NCBI RefSeq assembly: GCF_003054325.1
Contig: NZ_QBKU01000001.1
Span: forward strand, 248,001 to 312,000
DNA length: 64,000 nt
Reading direction: 5' to 3'
Origin: Sulfitobacter mediterraneus
GTDB taxonomy: Bacteria > Pseudomonadota > Alphaproteobacteria > Rhodobacterales > Rhodobacteraceae
The notes under the pieces were generated by a model. It was not told where the DNA came from, did no database searches, and saw only the letters and a list, made by a program, of their open reading frames with translations. This document shows positions 25,862 through 35,427 of the stretch, in pieces (the first letter of the stretch is position 1; every line of letters starts with the position of its first letter). The position numbers and the translations under genes were made by a program.

Positions 25862-27177
25862 TCACACTGGCGGCGGCCCTCTTTCTGTGGGTGTTGCCTG
25901 CTTCGGCTGACACGCTCAGGGTCGCTACCTTCAACACTGAATTGTCCCGCAAAGGCCCTGGCCTCTTGCTGCGCGATATTCTCAAGGGGTCCGATCCACA
26001 AATCACCGCAGTGATGGATCTTTTGGTACAGGCAAATGCCGATGTGGTCCTGTTGCAAGGGTTCGATTATGACCTCGAAAACCGCGCCCTCAGCGCCTTT
26101 GCCGATGCATTGAAAGCAAACGGATTACCCTACCCGCATCTCTTTGCAGCGCCGCCCAATGCTGGCCTCCGAACCGGGCTGGATCTGAACGGTGACGGGC
26201 GCAAAGGCGGGCCGGATGACGCCCAAGGGTATGGCCGGTTTTACGGCGCTGGAAGTATGGCCTTGCTGTCCCGCTTTCCCATTGCCGCCGATCAAGTGCA
26301 AGACTTCACGCACATGCTTTGGCGCGATTTGCCCGGTGCAGACATGCCGCAAGTGGATGGCAATCCGTTCCCGAGCGCCAATGCGCAGGCGGTACAACGC
26401 CTGTCATTCCGCGGGCATTGGGTGGTGCCTATCTTGCACCCGGAAATTGGCTCGATACCGATACTGACTTTTCACGCCACACCGCCCGTTTTTGACGGAC
26501 CCGAAGACCGCAATGGCAAACGTAACGCCGATGAAATCCGGTTTTGGCAGCATTTCCTGAACGGCGAAATTGGCCTGGCGCCATCGACCCGTTTCGTTCT
26601 AATGGGCGATGCAAATATCGACCCGAACAAGGGCGCTGGCCGCCGCGATACAATCAGAGCCTTGCTGGACCATTCTGCATTTCAAGACCCGCTTCCCGAA
26701 AAGCCAACCGTCAATTGGCCGCAAACCGGGCCCATGCGGGTCAGTTACATCCTGCCTTCTGCTGGGTGGCGCATTATTGATGCGCAAGTCATGCCGCAAA
26801 TCGCCGCAGCCAGCCGCCATAACCTGCTTTGGGTAGACCTCAAACAGAAGGTTATCTTGACCCTCCGGCATCCACGGGCTAGGCCGCTTCTGATAGTTTT
26901 TTCAAGGAGCGCCCCATGGCCAACCCAACTCTGCTTATCCTCGCCGGTGACGGCATCGGACCGGAAGTCATGGCGCAAGTCACCCGCGTCATCGACTGGT
27001 TTGGCGCCAAGCGTGATCTGGCCTTTGATGTGGAACATGATCTGGTCGGCGGCGCAGCTTACGACAAACACGGCACCCCCTTGCACGATGACACGATGGC
27101 CCGCGCGCTTGAGGCGGATGCGGTTCTGCTTGGTGCGGTTGGCGGCCCCAAATACGACGAACTGGACTTCAGCGTAA
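25858..27177 (+). CDS. Endonuclease/exonuclease/phosphatase family protein with irregular ends
   Basis: Open frame of 439 codons counted from CTG at 25858. That codon overlaps the upstream stop as CTGA, where ATGA would be expected; no ATG, GTG or TTG lies between 25732 and the signal peptide. Signal peptide ([18 protein letters not shown]), then an EEP fold: [41 protein letters not shown] and [11 protein letters not shown]. The family cleaves phosphodiester bonds; exported members act on extracellular nucleic acids or phosphoesters. The expected C-terminus is near [12 protein letters not shown] (about 26846). Beyond it the frame runs 262 nt into leuB in another phase, where the sequence looks like a leuB shadow. 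A 1-nt change near 26840-26860 would restore a TGA. Confidence 0.7.
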   Translation: MITLAAALFLWVLPASADTLRVATFNTELSRKGPGLLLRDILKGSDPQITAVMDLLVQANADVVLLQGFDYDLENRALSAFADALKANGLPYPHLFAAPPNAGLRTGLDLNGDGRKGGPDDAQGYGRFYGAGSMALLSRFPIAADQVQDFTHMLWRDLPGADMPQVDGNPFPSANAQAVQRLSFRGHWVVPILHPEIGSIPILTFHATPPVFDGPEDRNGKRNADEIRFWQHFLNGEIGLAPSTRFVLMGDANIDPNKGAGRRDTIRALLDHSAFQDPLPEKPTVNWPQTGPMRVSYILPSAGWRIIDAQVMPQIAAASRHNLLWVDLKQKVILTLRHPRARPLLIVFSRSAPWPTQLCLSSPVTASDRKSWRKSPASSTGLAPSVIWPLMWNMIWSAAQLTTNTAPPCTMTRWPARLRRMRFCLVRLAAPNTTNWTSA

Positions 27178-28022
27178 AACCGGAACGTGGCCTGCTGCGC
27201 CTGCGCAAGGAGATGGACCTCTTTTCCAACCTGCGCCCGGCCCAGTGCTTTGACGCTCTGGCAGATTTCTCGTCTTTGAAAAAGGACATCGTTGCCGGCC
27301 TCGATATCATGATCGTGCGCGAATTGACCTCTGGCGTCTATTTTGGAGAGCCCCGCGGTATCATCGAAGAAGGCAACGAACGTGTGGGCATCAACACCCA
27401 GCGCTACACCGAAAGCGAGATCGACCGGGTTGCCCGCTCCGCCTTTGAACTGGCCCGCCGCCGTGGCAACAAAGTCTGCTCCATGGAAAAAGCCAACGTG
27501 ATGGAAAGCGGCATCTTGTGGCGCGAGGTTGTTCAGCGGGTTCATGACACCGATTACCCCGATGTCGAACTGAGCCATATGTACGCCGACAACGGCGCGA
27601 TGCAGCTGGTGCGTGCGCCAAAACAGTTTGACGTCATCCTGACCGACAACCTCTTTGGTGACATCCTGTCTGATTGTGCCGCGATGCTGACCGGTTCGCT
27701 TGGGATGTTGCCATCTGCCTCGCTTGGTGCGCCCAATGCCGATGGTCGCCCAAAGGCGCTCTATGAACCGGTCCATGGTTCTGCGCCTGACATCACCGGT
27801 CAGGGCAAGGCCAACCCGATTGCCTGTATCCTCAGCTTTGCGATGGCGTTGCGTTATTCCTTTGATCAGGGTGACGAGGCCGCGCGTCTGGAAGCCGCGA
27901 TTGAAAAGGTGCTCGCCGATGGCGCCCGCACGGCGGACCTGATGGGCGAAGAGGGCGGCACACCGATCAGCACCTCAGACATGGGCGACGCCATTCTGGC
28001 CGCGCTTGACGCCAGTCTCTAA
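26916..28022 (+). CDS. leuB: 3-isopropylmalate dehydrogenase
   Basis: 368 residues, AAGGAG about 7 nt upstream. NAD-binding and substrate motifs are visible: [16 protein letters not shown] at the N-terminus, [14 protein letters not shown] (about 132) and the C-terminal [20 protein letters not shown]. It converts 3-isopropylmalate to 2-oxoisocaproate in leucine synthesis. The irregular open frame of the preceding gene overlaps its first 87 codons. It ends in a textbook terminator. Confidence 0.97.
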   Translation: MANPTLLILAGDGIGPEVMAQVTRVIDWFGAKRDLAFDVEHDLVGGAAYDKHGTPLHDDTMARALEADAVLLGAVGGPKYDELDFSVKPERGLLRLRKEMDLFSNLRPAQCFDALADFSSLKKDIVAGLDIMIVRELTSGVYFGEPRGIIEEGNERVGINTQRYTESEIDRVARSAFELARRRGNKVCSMEKANVMESGILWREVVQRVHDTDYPDVELSHMYADNGAMQLVRAPKQFDVILTDNLFGDILSDCAAMLTGSLGMLPSASLGAPNADGRPKALYEPVHGSAPDITGQGKANPIACILSFAMALRYSFDQGDEAARLEAAIEKVLADGARTADLMGEEGGTPISTSDMGDAILAALDASL

Positions 28023-28045
28023 ACGGTCCCTAGGCCACAACTTCG

Positions 28046-28073
28046 AAAAGCAGCGCTTTGGCGCTGCTTTTTT
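28046..28073 (+). terminator. Rho-independent terminator of leuB
   Basis: AAAAGCAGCGC, TTTG loop, GCGCTGCTTTT: an 11-bp perfect stem continuing into a T-run, 24 nt after the leuB stop. Confidence 0.92.
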
Positions 28074-28140
28074 GTGTCCGCAATTTGGGGGTTGCAGGAA
28101 TTCCATGCTATCTTGACCGCCTCAATTCAAGGAGGTCGCA

Positions 28141-28521
28141 ATGCGCTGGAAACCCGAAGGATACTCAAGCGTCAGCCCATATCTGATTGTCCCAGATGCC
28201 GAAGCAACGCTTGCCTTTGCCCAAGCCGTTTTTGATGCCGAGCGCTTGCGCCTGCACCGCCGCGATGACGGCGGGATCAAACATGCCGAATTTCGCATAG
28301 ACGACACCGTTGTCATGGTGGGCGAAATGCCCGGCGGCGCTGCGGCCCACATCCACGTCTATGTGCCAGATGCCGATGCGGCCTTTGCCCTTGCGTTGGC
28401 AACCGGCGGCAATACCGTTCAGGAAATGACTCGCGCAGGCGACGGTGATTATCGCGGCGGGGTTGCAGATGGCAACGGCACGGTTTGGTGGATTGCCCAA
28501 CAAGAAGAATACCGCGAATAA
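28141..28521 (+). CDS. VOC (glyoxalase-like) family protein, PhnB type
   Basis: 126 residues with AAGGAGG 5 nt upstream. Opens like PhnB relatives (KPEGYSSVSPYLIVPDAEAT) and keeps the two beta-alpha-beta-beta-beta units of the vicinal-oxygen-chelate fold (HAEFRIDDTVVMVGE; HIHVYVPDADAAFALAL). Metal ligands are not obvious, so catalysis is doubtful. Stands alone after the leuB terminator. Substrate unknown. Confidence 0.8.
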   Translation: MRWKPEGYSSVSPYLIVPDAEATLAFAQAVFDAERLRLHRRDDGGIKHAEFRIDDTVVMVGEMPGGAAAHIHVYVPDADAAFALALATGGNTVQEMTRAGDGDYRGGVADGNGTVWWIAQQEEYRE

Positions 28522-28593
28522 CCCATGTTTCGTGACGCTTCGGCACTTTGGTTTGCGCCCCCGCAATGATTGCTTGCGCCCTGTTTTTAAGGT

Positions 28594-30213
28594 ATGTCAG
28601 CGGTAACATTTCTGGATAAGAGAACACCCTTGAACCAAGCGCAAAAAACCGACGCCCCTTTGGATCTTTTTGTGATCGGCGGCGGCATCAATGGCTGCGG
28701 CATTGCCCGTGATGCGGCGGGGCGCGGCATGTCCGTTGCGCTGGCGGAAATGAACGATCTGGCTTCGGCCACCTCGTCTGCCTCGACCAAATTGTTCCAT
28801 GGCGGCTTGCGCTATCTTGAATATTTCGAGATCGCGCTGGTGCGCCATGCCTTGGGCGAACGCGAGACATTGCTGAGGGCGATGCCGCATATCTCCTGGC
28901 CGATGCGGTTTGTCCTGCCTTACCACAAAGACATGCGGTTTGAGGCCGACACGCCAGCATCGAAGATCCTGAATTTTGCGATGCCTTGGACCAAGGGCCG
29001 CCGCCCCGCATGGCTGATCCGGTTTGGACTGTTTCTTTATGACCATCTGGGTGGTCGCAAGATTTTGCCCTCAACGCGGACACTATCATTGAAAGGCACG
29101 CCCGAGGGCGCACCGCTGCAACCGCAGTTCAGCAAGGCCTTTGAGTATTCCGATTGCTGGGTCGAAGATGCGCGGCTCGTCGTTCTGAACGCCCGTGATG
29201 CCGAGGCGCGGGGCGCCAAGATCATGACCCGCACCAAAGTCACCAGCGCCGCCCGCAAAGGTGATCTTTGGGAGGTCACAACCGAAGATACAGGCACCGG
29301 CACGCAGCAGAGTCATCACGCCAAGATGCTGATCAACGCAGGTGGTCCATGGGTTGGCGACATCATCCAAAGCAAAGCCCGCATCAATTCCCGCGAAGGC
29401 GTGCGGCTGGTGCGGGGCAGTCATATCGTCACCAAGCGGCTTTATGATCACGACAAATGCTATTTCTTCCAAGGCTCAGATGGGCGGATCATTTTTGCGA
29501 TCCCATATGAGACCGATTTCACCCTGATCGGCACCACCGATATGGATCACCCAGATCCATCGGTGCGCCCCGAATGCACACCAGAGGAACGGGACTATCT
29601 GATCAATTTCGCCAATGGCTATTTCCAGCAGGATCTGAGCGCTAGTGATGTGGTCTGGACTTATTCAGGCGTGCGGCCGCTTTATGACGATGGTGCCAGT
29701 TCTGCCGCCGCAGCCACGCGCGACTATACGCTCAAGGTCGATGCAAAAGGCGGTCCGCCGATCCTGAATATCTTTGGCGGAAAAATCACGACCTACCGAA
29801 AGCTCGCCGAAGACGCGATGGACAAGATTGCACCCTTCTTTGAGGGCAGCGCAGATCACTGGACCGCAGGTGTCCCTCTGCCCGGCGGTGATTTTCCGGT
29901 GGGTGATGTGCAGAAACTGATCGACCTGTTGCTGTCCGATTACCCATTTCTTGACCGTGTTTGGGCCACGCGCCTGATCCGCGCCTACGGGACCGAAGCC
30001 CGGCACATTCTGGGTGATGCCCAGTCAGCCGGTGATCTGGGCGAAACCTTCGGATTTAACCTGACCGAGGCCGAGGTGCGCTGGTTAATGCAACGCGAAT
30101 ATGCCCAGACCGCCGATGATGTCTTGTGGCGGCGCAGCAAGCTGGGTTTGCGGTTGTCTCAAACTGAGGCAAAAGCGCTGGATCACTGGATGCAGCAACC
30201 TCCGGCATCTTGA
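28594..30213 (+). CDS. glpD: Glycerol-3-phosphate dehydrogenase (aerobic)
   Basis: 539 residues from the ATG at 28594; TTG at 28630 gives 527 and is close to the point where homology should begin. The AAGG before the ATG is too near to be ideal. FAD-binding Rossmann motif VIGGGINGCGIARDAAGRG (about 28-46), the ATSSASTKLFHGGLRYLE motif, and the NIFGGKITTYRKLAEDAMD block are GlpD signatures. Oxidises sn-glycerol 3-phosphate to dihydroxyacetone phosphate and feeds electrons to quinone at the membrane. glpK follows 51 nt downstream. Confidence 0.95.
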   Translation: MSAVTFLDKRTPLNQAQKTDAPLDLFVIGGGINGCGIARDAAGRGMSVALAEMNDLASATSSASTKLFHGGLRYLEYFEIALVRHALGERETLLRAMPHISWPMRFVLPYHKDMRFEADTPASKILNFAMPWTKGRRPAWLIRFGLFLYDHLGGRKILPSTRTLSLKGTPEGAPLQPQFSKAFEYSDCWVEDARLVVLNARDAEARGAKIMTRTKVTSAARKGDLWEVTTEDTGTGTQQSHHAKMLINAGGPWVGDIIQSKARINSREGVRLVRGSHIVTKRLYDHDKCYFFQGSDGRIIFAIPYETDFTLIGTTDMDHPDPSVRPECTPEERDYLINFANGYFQQDLSASDVVWTYSGVRPLYDDGASSAAAATRDYTLKVDAKGGPPILNIFGGKITTYRKLAEDAMDKIAPFFEGSADHWTAGVPLPGGDFPVGDVQKLIDLLLSDYPFLDRVWATRLIRAYGTEARHILGDAQSAGDLGETFGFNLTEAEVRWLMQREYAQTADDVLWRRSKLGLRLSQTEAKALDHWMQQPPAS

Positions 30214-30264
30214 CAACATAGCCCCTGAAAGAAACCATTCTACAACCCAACCCAAAGGCCCGTT

Positions 30265-31752
30265 ATGACCCATATTCTTGCTATTGATCAGGGCACAACG
30301 TCCTCCCGCGCGTTGGTGTTTGATGGTACCCTGAGCATCGCGGCCACGGCCCAGCAAGAGTTTGCGCAACATTTTCCGCACAGTGGTTGGGTCGAGCATG
30401 ATCCCTCTGACCTGTGGTCCACGACCCTGCAAACCTGCCGCGATGCGATAGCGCAGGCCGGTTTGAACGCATCAGACATCACCGCGATTGGCATCACGAA
30501 CCAACGAGAGACGACCGTGATTTGGGATCGTGAAACGGGCGAGCCGATTTACAATGCTATCGTCTGGCAAGACCGCCGCACCGCCAAATACTGCGCCGAG
30601 CTTCGCGCAGATGGCCATGACAGGATGATCACCGCCAAGACCGGCCTTCTGGCTGATCCGTATTTTTCCGGCACCAAGCTTAAGTGGATTCTGGATACCG
30701 TTGACGGCGCAAGGGATCGTGCCAGCGCTGGCAAGTTGTTGTTTGGAACAGTCGATAGCTTCCTGATCTGGAAGCTGACCAATGGCGCATCCCATGTGAC
30801 CGATGCCACCAATGCCGCCCGTACCCTGCTTTATGACATCCACAATGGCCGTTGGAGCAAAATCATCTGTGATCTGTTCGACATTCCGATGGAGATGCTG
30901 CCCGAAGTGAAGGACTGCGCCGCCGATTTTGGCGTGACGGACCCTGCACATCTGGGCGCGGCCTTGCCCATTCTTGGTGTTGCGGGCGACCAGCAGGCCG
31001 CAACCATTGGTCAGGCATGTTTTGAACCGGGCATGTTGAAGTCAACCTATGGCACCGGATGTTTTGCGCTGCTCAACACCGGCGAAAATGCGGTGGTCTC
31101 CAACAATCGTTTGCTGACCACGATCGCCTATCAGCTGGACGGCAAAACGACATATGCTCTCGAAGGGTCGATCTTTGTGGCGGGCGCCGTTGTACAATGG
31201 CTACGCGATGGCTTGCAGATCATCAAAGGTGCCGCAGAAACGCAGCCCTTGGCCGAAACCGCGGATGACCAGCAAAACGTGATCATCGTGCCCGCCTTTA
31301 CCGGCCTTGGCGCACCCTATTGGAATGCAGAATGCCGGGGTGCGGTTTATGGGCTGACCCGCGGATCAGGACCAGCCGAATTTGCCCGCGCCGCATTGGA
31401 AAGTGTTGGATTTCAGACCCGTGATTTGATGGAGGCCATGCATGCCGATTGGCAGGACGAAGGGGCCGCCCCAACCCTGCGCGTGGATGGCGGGATGAGT
31501 GCCAGCAATTGGGCCATGCAGTTTTTGTCAGACATCATCGATGCACCGGTGGACCGCCCGCATGTTCTGGAAACCACCGCAATGGGCGCGGCATGGCTGG
31601 CTGGACAGCGGGCTGGCATTTATCCGGGTATGGATGAGTTTGCAAAAAGCTGGGCCAAGGAGCGCAGTTTTGCACCATCTATGGACGAAGAAGTCCGCGC
31701 GGAAAAATACGCTGGCTGGCAACGCGCGGTTGCTGCAACTTTGTCGGTCTAG
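30265..31752 (+). CDS. glpK: Glycerol kinase
   Basis: 495 residues, AAAGG 6 nt upstream. The N-terminal ATPase-fold motif [18 protein letters not shown], the substrate motif [16 protein letters not shown], and the C-terminal [19 protein letters not shown] and [12 protein letters not shown] are diagnostic. Phosphorylates glycerol taken up by the neighbouring ABC importer and hands the product to GlpD. Converges on the M56 peptidase gene (9 nt between stops). Confidence 0.97.
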   Translation: MTHILAIDQGTTSSRALVFDGTLSIAATAQQEFAQHFPHSGWVEHDPSDLWSTTLQTCRDAIAQAGLNASDITAIGITNQRETTVIWDRETGEPIYNAIVWQDRRTAKYCAELRADGHDRMITAKTGLLADPYFSGTKLKWILDTVDGARDRASAGKLLFGTVDSFLIWKLTNGASHVTDATNAARTLLYDIHNGRWSKIICDLFDIPMEMLPEVKDCAADFGVTDPAHLGAALPILGVAGDQQAATIGQACFEPGMLKSTYGTGCFALLNTGENAVVSNNRLLTTIAYQLDGKTTYALEGSIFVAGAVVQWLRDGLQIIKGAAETQPLAETADDQQNVIIVPAFTGLGAPYWNAECRGAVYGLTRGSGPAEFARAALESVGFQTRDLMEAMHADWQDEGAAPTLRVDGGMSASNWAMQFLSDIIDAPVDRPHVLETTAMGAAWLAGQRAGIYPGMDEFAKSWAKERSFAPSMDEEVRAEKYAGWQRAVAATLSV

Positions 31753-31761
31753 ATCGGAGGG

Positions 31762-32907
31762 TTAGTTGCGGACGCGGCCAAAGGTAGACAGGCGGTTTAT
31801 CTCGTCCAACCGCTCCAGATTGACCACAGTAGACAGCATCAACCGGTCATGGCTCCAGTCACCGGGGCGCTGAATTGAGATCGCCGTCAGGGTTGTCACC
31901 GCAAACAACGGCAGGATGACTGCAGCAAGGATCAAACGCGGATGGTTGACGCGCCGTGCATCCAACAGCGACCTGATCCGATGCTCAAGAAAGCTGGCTT
32001 TGCCTTCGCGCAGGGTTACACGGTCAGCCGTGACCAAGGCGACCTTGGGCACAGCGATCACAAAGGTCCGGTCTTTGCGCAATGTCTTTTGACAGACCGA
32101 CAACAAAGTATCGCAATAAGTTTTCACACAGATGCTGCCACGGGTCAGCACCGCGCTGTCGCAGCTGAGCTCGCGCAGGTGTTCCACCTGCCGCTTCCAT
32201 GCGTGATACGCCGGGTTGAGAAAGAACAGCGGTTTGAGCGCCTCAAGCAGGATTTCCCATTCAAGATCGCCCTGACGAATGTGTTGGAATTCATGCGCCA
32301 GCGACACTTTAAGCTCACTGCCTTGGCTCAACATATGTGTAGGGATCACCACATAGTAATTGCGAATGCCGCGTGTGGAAAACGGAACCAGCGTCCGGTC
32401 CGACAGCAACAGGCGCATCCGGCCAAACCGCCGCCAGGTAAAGCTGTTGCCGACGATCTTGTGCAGACAGAACATCGAATAAACCAGCCGCACCGCCCCC
32501 AGTATCAGCCCCGCAAGAAAGGCAACAATCACCGCCTGCGCGATAATCCCCGCACCACTAAGGACATTGGCCGATAGATTTTCGCGGATCTGGATCAAGC
32601 TTTCAAAGCGGGTCGCTTTCATCTCGAACCCGCCATTCAGATAATGAGACACCACCATATCCGACAGATTCAGGTTCACCCCGGTTGCGATGCCGTTGCT
32701 TTGGAGACCGTTGAACAGCAGGACAAGAAAGGGCGCAAAAACAATGGCCACAAAGGCCCCGTTCAGAAGTTGCAGTTGGGTTCCGTAGGCGTGTCGGAGG
32801 CCCAGATAATTCAACCCAATGCGCGTCACATACCAAAGCGCATAGGCCACACAAAACAGAATATTGGCATTGATGAAAGCGTCGAGAACTGCATCACCCG
32901 GTATCAT
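31762..32907 (-). CDS. M56 (BlaR1/MecR1-like) membrane metallopeptidase
   Basis: 381 residues. Hydrophobic helices at about 9-24, 45-66 and 116-144 surround the zinc motif AHEFQHIRQGD (HExxH, near 195), with a further helix near 330. The third ligand is probably in the FFLNPAYHAWKRQVEHLREL stretch that follows. Family members cleave a partner BlaI-type repressor when a signal reaches the membrane. No C-terminal penicillin-binding domain is present, so beta-lactam is not the likely signal. It overlaps the BlaI-like gene by 14 nt. Confidence 0.85.
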   Translation of the reverse strand: MIPGDAVLDAFINANILFCVAYALWYVTRIGLNYLGLRHAYGTQLQLLNGAFVAIVFAPFLVLLFNGLQSNGIATGVNLNLSDMVVSHYLNGGFEMKATRFESLIQIRENLSANVLSGAGIIAQAVIVAFLAGLILGAVRLVYSMFCLHKIVGNSFTWRRFGRMRLLLSDRTLVPFSTRGIRNYYVVIPTHMLSQGSELKVSLAHEFQHIRQGDLEWEILLEALKPLFFLNPAYHAWKRQVEHLRELSCDSAVLTRGSICVKTYCDTLLSVCQKTLRKDRTFVIAVPKVALVTADRVTLREGKASFLEHRIRSLLDARRVNHPRLILAAVILPLFAVTTLTAISIQRPGDWSHDRLMLSTVVNLERLDEINRLSTFGRVRN

Positions 32908-33310
32908 TTTTCAACCTCCGATCCACAAGTGCCCGGATTTGCCCCAATGCTTCGTCTGTCAGTGCGTCATCGTTGACCAAACGCGCCACAAGCGAGGCAG
33001 GCGTTCCATCAAACAACTTCATCGACAGATCTTTGAGTGAGCGGCTCTGGTAGGCGTCTTTGCCAAGCGCGGGAATATAGACATGGCTTTTGCCTTCTTT
33101 CCGGCTGGTGACGAATTCCTTTTGTTCCAGAATGCGCAGGATGGTGGCGGCGGATGTATAGGCAAGATTGCGTTCCTTTGGCAGCTGGTCCAGCACATCA
33201 CGCACCGTCCCTTCCCCCAAGGCCCAAAGCTCATTCATGAACTCCAGCTCAACCTCTGTTAACAACTCGCGCTTTTTCTTTTCTCTCATTGCCATCCAGT
33301 CCGTGGGCAT
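32894..33310 (-). CDS. BlaI/MecI/CopY family repressor
   Basis: 138 residues; the ATG at 33292 would give 132. Winged-helix sequence EVELEFMNELWALGEGTVRD and LAYTSAATILRILEQKEFV is the signature of this family. The C-terminal half supplies dimerisation, where the M56 partner cleaves. It is the 5' gene of the pair. The upstream 58 nt include TTAC-N9-GTAA at 33320-33336, which might be an operator but does not match the TACA/TGTA consensus. Confidence 0.88.
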   Translation of the reverse strand: MPTDWMAMREKKKRELLTEVELEFMNELWALGEGTVRDVLDQLPKERNLAYTSAATILRILEQKEFVTSRKEGKSHVYIPALGKDAYQSRSLKDLSMKLFDGTPASLVARLVNDDALTDEALGQIRALVDRRLKNDTG

Positions 33311-33368
33311 TGCTCACTCGTTACATTGCCGGAGTAAATACTAAGTTTTTCGTAATCCAAAGCGAATT

Positions 33369-33773
33369 CTAAACCTTGCGGAAACAGAACACCGCCCACC
33401 CCACGGAAATTGCCAATGGCCACCACAGCGGCTGTCCCACGATGCCAAGCCAAGCGAGGAAGATGTAGGCCGTTCCCAAAAGCGAGATAAACAAGCGATC
33501 TCCGCGCGTTGTGGTCAGGCCAAGCACACCGCGCCGTTCATCCCCGCCCGGACGGCGGATTTCCAGCAGGGTGATGATCGCCATCGCAGAAAAGATCCCG
33601 CAGAACAGCAGGAATGTGGCGGGTGTCCATGCCATCCAGAACTCCGGCCACAGAGGATCGGTCCAGGAGAATCCCTTTTCCTCTTCCTTTTTAGCGACAT
33701 TGCCCCAACCCTGCGCCCAAACAGGCGCAGCCAAAAGAAGGGCGGCAAGTGTGATTGAAAGACGCTGCATCAA
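33369..33773 (-). CDS. glpU: DUF2160 membrane protein of the glycerol importer (GlpU)
   Basis: 134 residues with a signal-like N-terminus (MQRLSITLAALLLAAPVWAQ) and three further membrane helices. WPEFWMAWTPATFLLFCGIF matches DUF2160, which accompanies GlpVSTPQ glycerol ABC importers in Alphaproteobacteria (named GlpU in Rhizobium). Its role is unknown. Overlaps glpQ by 4 nt and is the last gene of the importer operon. Confidence 0.85.
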   Translation of the reverse strand: MMQRLSITLAALLLAAPVWAQGWGNVAKKEEEKGFSWTDPLWPEFWMAWTPATFLLFCGIFSAMAIITLLEIRRPGGDERRGVLGLTTTRGDRLFISLLGTAYIFLAWLGIVGQPLWWPLAISVGWAVFCFRKV

Positions 33774-34567
33774 ACCCTCCCCAGGGCAAAACCCTTGGCG
33801 ATGTAATTGCGGACAAAATAGATCACGATGGCACCGGGAATGATGGTGAGCGTCCCCGCCGCCGCAAGCAGGCCAAGCTCGTACCCCGCAGAAGATGCCG
33901 TCTTGGTCATGGTGGCGGCAATCGGCTTGGCTGCCACGGCTGTCAGCGTTTTGGCCAACAACAATTCAACCCACGAGAACATGAAGCAAAAGAACGCCGC
34001 AACGCCCACACCTGCTTTGATCGTCGGTAGAAAAATTTTCACGAAAAACCGCGGGAAGGAATAGCCATCCACATAGGCGGTTTCGTCCAACTCCTTTGGC
34101 ACCCCGCCCATGAACCCTTCGAGAATCCAAACCGCCAATGGGATGTTGAACAGACAATGCGCCAAGGCCACGGCAAGATGTGTGTCAAACAACCCGACGG
34201 ATGAATACAGCTGAAAGAACGGCAGCGCAAAAACCGCCGCAGGCGCCATCCGGTTGGTAAGCAGCCAGAAGAACAATTGCTTGTCCCCAAGAAAGCGATA
34301 CCGCGAAAACGCATAGGCGGCAGGCAGGGCAACAGCGACGGATATGACCGTGTTCAACGACACATAGATGATCGAGTTGATATAGCCCCAGTACCACGTC
34401 GGGTCAGTAAAGATCACTTTGTAGTTCTCAAGCGTGAAGGTCTGGGGAAACAAGCTGAACCCCGAGAGGATCTCACCGGTTGTCTTAAAGCTCATCGCGA
34501 TGAGCCAATAGATCGGCAGCATCAAGAACAGGATATAGAGGATCGGAATGAGGGACCGTTTTCTCAT
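33770..34567 (-). CDS. glpQ: Glycerol ABC transporter permease GlpQ
   Basis: 265 residues, six membrane helices. The EAA loop VDGYSFPRFFVKIFLPTIKA (about 165-185) is where the permease touches an ATPase subunit. MalG-type permease. Overlaps glpP by 4 nt. Assignment to glycerol rests on the operon: two ATPases, large binding protein, DUF2160 and convergent glpDK. Confidence 0.9.
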   Translation of the reverse strand: MRKRSLIPILYILFLMLPIYWLIAMSFKTTGEILSGFSLFPQTFTLENYKVIFTDPTWYWGYINSIIYVSLNTVISVAVALPAAYAFSRYRFLGDKQLFFWLLTNRMAPAAVFALPFFQLYSSVGLFDTHLAVALAHCLFNIPLAVWILEGFMGGVPKELDETAYVDGYSFPRFFVKIFLPTIKAGVGVAAFFCFMFSWVELLLAKTLTAVAAKPIAATMTKTASSAGYELGLLAAAGTLTIIPGAIVIYFVRNYIAKGFALGRV

Positions 34568-35427
34568 TGCGCGTCGTCCTTTGTCATCAAAGTGTAGAAC
34601 AGCCAGCTTACCAAAAGCGTGATGGCGAAATAGATCAACGACATTGCCGCCGCTGGCCCAAGGTCAAACTGGCCCAAGGCAATTTTCACCAGATCAATCG
34701 ACAGCAAGGTCGTGGAATTGCCCGGCCCGCCGCCGGTCAGAACAAAGGGTTCCGTGTAGATGTTAAAGCTGTCCATAAACCGCAGCAGAATGGCGATGGT
34801 CAGTACGGTCTTCAGCTTGGGCAGCTGGATGAACCGAAACACTTTCCATGCGCTGGCACCGTCAATCTTGGCCGCTTGATAATAGGCGTCTGGGATCGAC
34901 ACGAGCCCGGCATAAGACAGCAGCACCACAAGCGAGGTCCAATGCCAAACATCCATGGTTACAATCGTGACCCAAGCCGCGAACGGGTTCTGCGTCATGT
35001 CATAGGGAATGCCCAGCGTATGATTCATCAGATAACCCAGCAGTCCGATGTCCGGCAGTGTGAAAATGTTCCACATCGCGCCCACAACATTCCACGGGAT
35101 CAACATCGGCAAGGCCATAGTAACAAGACACACCGGCACCCAGAACCCGTTGCGCGGCATCGACAGGGCAATGATGATACCCAGCGGCACTTCGATGATC
35201 AGGATCAGGAAGGTAAAGAGAAACTGCCGCCCCAAGGCCGCCTGAAACCGGTCAGACCGCAAGATCTGTTCAAACCAGTCGAGCCCCTGCCAAAAGAACA
35301 CGTTATTTCCAAAGGTTTCCTGCACCGAATAATTGACCACTGTCATGATCGGCACGAGCGCGTTGAAGGCCACCAGCAGCAAGACCGGCAGCACAAAGAA
35401 CCACGCTTTTTGATTTTCGGTTTTCAT
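34564..35427 (-). CDS. glpP: Glycerol ABC transporter permease GlpP
   Basis: 287 residues, six membrane helices. EAA loop KIDGASAWKVFRFIQLPKLK (about 190-209). MalF-type partner of GlpQ. Overlaps glpT by 4 nt and glpQ by 4 nt, so the whole importer is translationally chained. Confidence 0.9.
   Translation of the reverse strand: MKTENQKAWFFVLPVLLLVAFNALVPIMTVVNYSVQETFGNNVFFWQGLDWFEQILRSDRFQAALGRQFLFTFLILIIEVPLGIIIALSMPRNGFWVPVCLVTMALPMLIPWNVVGAMWNIFTLPDIGLLGYLMNHTLGIPYDMTQNPFAAWVTIVTMDVWHWTSLVVLLSYAGLVSIPDAYYQAAKIDGASAWKVFRFIQLPKLKTVLTIAILLRFMDSFNIYTEPFVLTGGGPGNSTTLLSIDLVKIALGQFDLGPAAAMSLIYFAITLLVSWLFYTLMTKDDAQ

Noticed and set aside
33311..33368. Classical BlaI operator
   Set aside because: Only TTAC-N9-GTAA is present; the TACA/TGTA consensus half-sites do not occur with proper spacing.
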